Assembly (NCBI RefSeq): GCF_900168255.1
Contig: NZ_LT799838.1
Span: 2,418,001 to 2,482,000, forward strand
Length of the DNA stretch: 64,000 nucleotides
Origin: Psychrobacter sp. DAB_AL43B
GTDB taxonomy: Bacteria; Pseudomonadota; Gammaproteobacteria; Pseudomonadales; Moraxellaceae
Reading direction: 5' to 3'
The notes beneath the pieces were generated by a model. It did no database searches, was not told the origin of the DNA, and saw only the letters and a list, made by a program, of their open reading frames with translations. Positions 62,257-64,000 of this stretch are shown in pieces (position 1 is the stretch's first letter; every line of letters starts with the position of its first letter). Made by a program: the position numbers and the translations under genes.

Positions 62257-62751
62257 TCATTTTTCATTCTTCTTTTTAGCTTGTTTTTTCTTGTCAGACT
62301 TATCTTTCTTGTCAGATTTATCTTTCTTGTCAGATTTATCTTTCTTGTCAGATTTATCTTTCTTGTCAGATTTATCTTTCTTGTCAGATTTATCTTTCTT
62401 GTCAGATTTATCTTTCTTGTCAGATTTATCTTTCTTGTCAGATTTATCTTTCTTGTCAGATTTATCCTTCTTATCAGACTTATCTTTCTTATCAGACTTA
62501 TCTTTCTTATCAGACTTATCTTTCTTATCAGATTTATCTTTCTTGTCAGATTTATCTTTCTTGTCAGATTTGTCCTTCTTGTCAGATTTATCTTTCTTGT
62601 CAGATTTATCTTTCTTGTCAGACTTGTCCTTCTTGTCAGACTTGTCCTTCTTGTCAGACTTATCCTTCTTGTCAGAATCTAGAGTATTTTTCTTAGAAGA
62701 TTCTAATAGATCACTATCCATATCTTTGTTATTTAAAGAATTATTTGACAT
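62257..62751 (-). CDS. Lysine/aspartate repeat protein (SDKKDK repeats)
   Basis: 164 residues from ATG 62751, which has AAGGGTG upstream. A 25-residue N-terminus (MSNNSLNNKDMDSDLLESSK) leads into 21 copies of SDKKDK plus SDKK, ending KQAKKKNEK. There is no signal peptide and no globular domain; the chain is highly charged and probably unstructured or a salt-bridged single helix. The plus strand is also open here but would encode a monotonous hydrophobic FLSDLS repeat, a mirror artefact. Function unknown; a nucleic-acid or surface interaction is only a guess. Confidence 0.6.
   Translation of the reverse strand: MSNNSLNNKDMDSDLLESSKKNTLDSDKKDKSDKKDKSDKKDKSDKKDKSDKKDKSDKKDKSDKKDKSDKKDKSDKKDKSDKKDKSDKKDKSDKKDKSDKKDKSDKKDKSDKKDKSDKKDKSDKKDKSDKKDKSDKKDKSDKKDKSDKKDKSDKKKQAKKKNEK
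62287..62676. repeat. 18-bp tandem repeat, about 21.7 copies
   Basis: Unit on the plus strand GTCAGATTTATCTTTCTT, encoding SDKKDK on the other strand. Variants come in blocks: a run of ATCAGACTTATC-type units around 62471-62525 lies within GTCAGATTT-type units, and GTCAGACTTGTCC-type units are at the right end. Such blocks are expected from unequal crossing-over or slippage. Confidence 0.95.
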
Positions 62752-63058
62752 AATTTTCACCCTTATTTATAACACTATGTAGAATATCTTGATACTCGAT
62801 ACTATGCCAGTGCTCTTATCTAGTCAATGTATCGATACAAATATACATCTTAAAGCGCTACTCTATTAACGTGATTTTTTATCTAACAAATAGACTTATG
62901 GTCAATCGACTGCTATTAAACAGCCTATTTCGAAGTCGTTGTTTCAACCAAATCCCATTAAGAAGATGAACGATATTTAATTTACCAAATATTAAACCAT
63001 GTATGACATCGTCCATATTTTACCGAGTAGATTATTATTAATCTTCTCTATCATTATC
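62752..63058. other. AT-rich intergenic region
   Basis: About 307 bp between the repeat-protein gene and the EamA transporter gene. No gene, hairpin terminator or known repeat was recognised. Confidence 0.4.
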
Positions 63059-64000
63059 TTATATTTCCTCTGTCGGTGATTCCGTCATTTTCACCCCACC
63101 ATAGGTGACCAATATCACACCGAGCGCTATCAATGAAGCACCTAAAAACAGCCCTTCTGGTGGGGTTTCGCCTTGTAAGAAAATAGCGACAGGTACACCG
63201 ACAACTGCTCCTACCGAGCCTAATAAGCTCAACAACACTGGACCACCCGTTTTTTGTAGTAAAAACAGTAGTAAAAACTGACCAGCAAAGACGAACGCTT
63301 GCACGATGATTAAACCAAGCGGTAAAAGCTCGGCTATCGGAACAGTAAGTGAGTAACTAGGAATGATACTGACTAGGCCAAGTAACCCTGAAGCGGCTAT
63401 CAGCATACCGGGAGCGAGCGCGGTGGCAGAGAGATTCTTTGGCCAATACAACGTTCGATAGATATTGCCAATGGCCAGCAAAACAGGACCACAAAGAGTA
63501 AGAACAATCCAAAACACATTCGCATCTGATGCAGAAAACTTACGTGCCGCCAATACCCCTGCCCCAGCAAGAGCCGCGACCACGCCAAGCGCGCGAAGCT
63601 TGGTAAATTGCTCTATCCGAAGTACGATTGCTGCAAGATAAGTAAGGAGCGGCGGCAAGGAGATAATTAAAGCAACAAAACCTGCACCAACATGCGGAAT
63701 CGCTGAGAAAAATATTAAGTTGGAAGCTGCAATACTGACTAATGCTGCAATCGAATAATACCTGAGAATGGGCTTATTTAAAGGTGGTAACTCGTGGCGT
63801 AGAAGCGCATAAGTGAACAAAATGAACGCAGCACCCGTGATCGACCAAAAGAGAAATGCCAGTGGCGTCAAACCAATCTCGCCTGCATATTTTGCTAAAT
63901 TGGTAGAAATGCCGATTAAGGCGCCGCCTGCCAATAAACAAAGCAAAGGAATAATCCATGCTTTCTTACTGCCAAAACCCTCTTGCTGTGCTGACGCACT
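63059..64000 (-). CDS. EamA-family transporter, 5' end outside the window
   Basis: The minus-strand frame is open from the right edge (SASAQQEGFGSKKAWIIPL) to the stop at 63059, so the start may lie beyond 64000. Ten membrane helices in two repeats of five, as in drug/metabolite transporters: GISTNLAKYAGEIGLTPLAF, AALAGAGVLAARKF, and near the end PVAIFLQGETPPEGLFLGAS with LIALGVILVTYGG. Substrate unknown. The visible part already spans a full-length family member, about 313 codons. Confidence 0.85.
   Translation of the reverse strand, partial: SASAQQEGFGSKKAWIIPLLCLLAGGALIGISTNLAKYAGEIGLTPLAFLFWSITGAAFILFTYALLRHELPPLNKPILRYYSIAALVSIAASNLIFFSAIPHVGAGFVALIISLPPLLTYLAAIVLRIEQFTKLRALGVVAALAGAGVLAARKFSASDANVFWIVLTLCGPVLLAIGNIYRTLYWPKNLSATALAPGMLIAASGLLGLVSIIPSYSLTVPIAELLPLGLIIVQAFVFAGQFLLLFLLQKTGGPVLLSLLGSVGAVVGVPVAIFLQGETPPEGLFLGASLIALGVILVTYGGVKMTESPTEEI

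Noticed and set aside
62291..62782. Long plus-strand open frame of LSFLSD repeats opposite the SDKKDK gene
   Set aside because: It is the complement of a tandem repeat, has no ribosome-binding site, and lacks the unique N-terminus present on the minus strand.

Overview
The window reads as chromosome of a Psychrobacter-like gammaproteobacterium (family Moraxellaceae). This is an inference from moderately low GC, the trpS-scpA-scpB order, ispB divergent from rplU-rpmA, a pump resembling AcrAB/AdeIJ with its own outer-membrane channel, and AT-rich intergenic DNA with many short tandem repeats. No phage, plasmid, CRISPR or rRNA signal is visible.

Layout. 1-6.2 kb: housekeeping genes (trpS partial, scpA, scpB, lolA, rpmA, rplU, ispB). 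6.8-13.3 kb: a three-gene RND efflux operon. 13.5-16.3 kb: hemB, a glutathionyl-hydroquinone reductase, tRNA-Val(GAC) and an IS3-family relic. 16.5-29.6 kb: an anaerobic-respiration block on the minus strand: torE-torC-torA-torD (TMAO reductase), ccmF-G-H-I (late cytochrome c maturation) and tatA-tatB-tatC (Tat export). These fit together, because TorC needs haem attachment and TorA carries a twin-arginine signal. torE is only 56 codons long.

30-34 kb is a decaying locus: a diaminopimelate dehydrogenase gene, a GntR/UTRA regulator cut by an IS982-family element with an 8-bp target duplication, and a 3'-truncated MatC-like carrier. 34.2-42.2 kb holds a Bap-type giant adhesin (about 2,300 codons, split by a frameshift) behind an OmpA-like lipoprotein. 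42.7-43.4 kb is an eroded gene.

43.6-46.0 kb is the most unusual locus: a four-gene operon with a strong promoter encoding a Roadblock/LC7 protein, a BLUF blue-light receptor, an MglA-like small GTPase and a second Roadblock/LC7 protein. It looks like a light-controlled small-GTPase switch. 46.3-49.0 kb holds a class C beta-lactamase and an IS3-family element that appears to sit in the loop of a hairpin.

49.0-53.2 kb: two lipoproteins (one DUF3124) and a KtrA/KtrB potassium uptake pair. 53.6-59.5 kb: a 2-aminoethylphosphonate operon (ABC transporter, FAD-dependent oxidase, PhnX-like hydrolase) with a Pho box in front and no phnW in the window. 59.9-61.2 kb: a MarR regulator and a siderophore-interacting reductase with two operator-like palindromes over the promoter. 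The window ends with a DUF3817 membrane protein, a protein built from 21 SDKKDK repeats, and an EamA transporter that runs off the right edge.

Cross-cutting features: tandem repeats sit just after several stop codons (scpB, ccmI, tatC), and a dispersed element of about 105 bp occurs twice (3.74 kb and 59.64 kb) with an apparently compensated stem.
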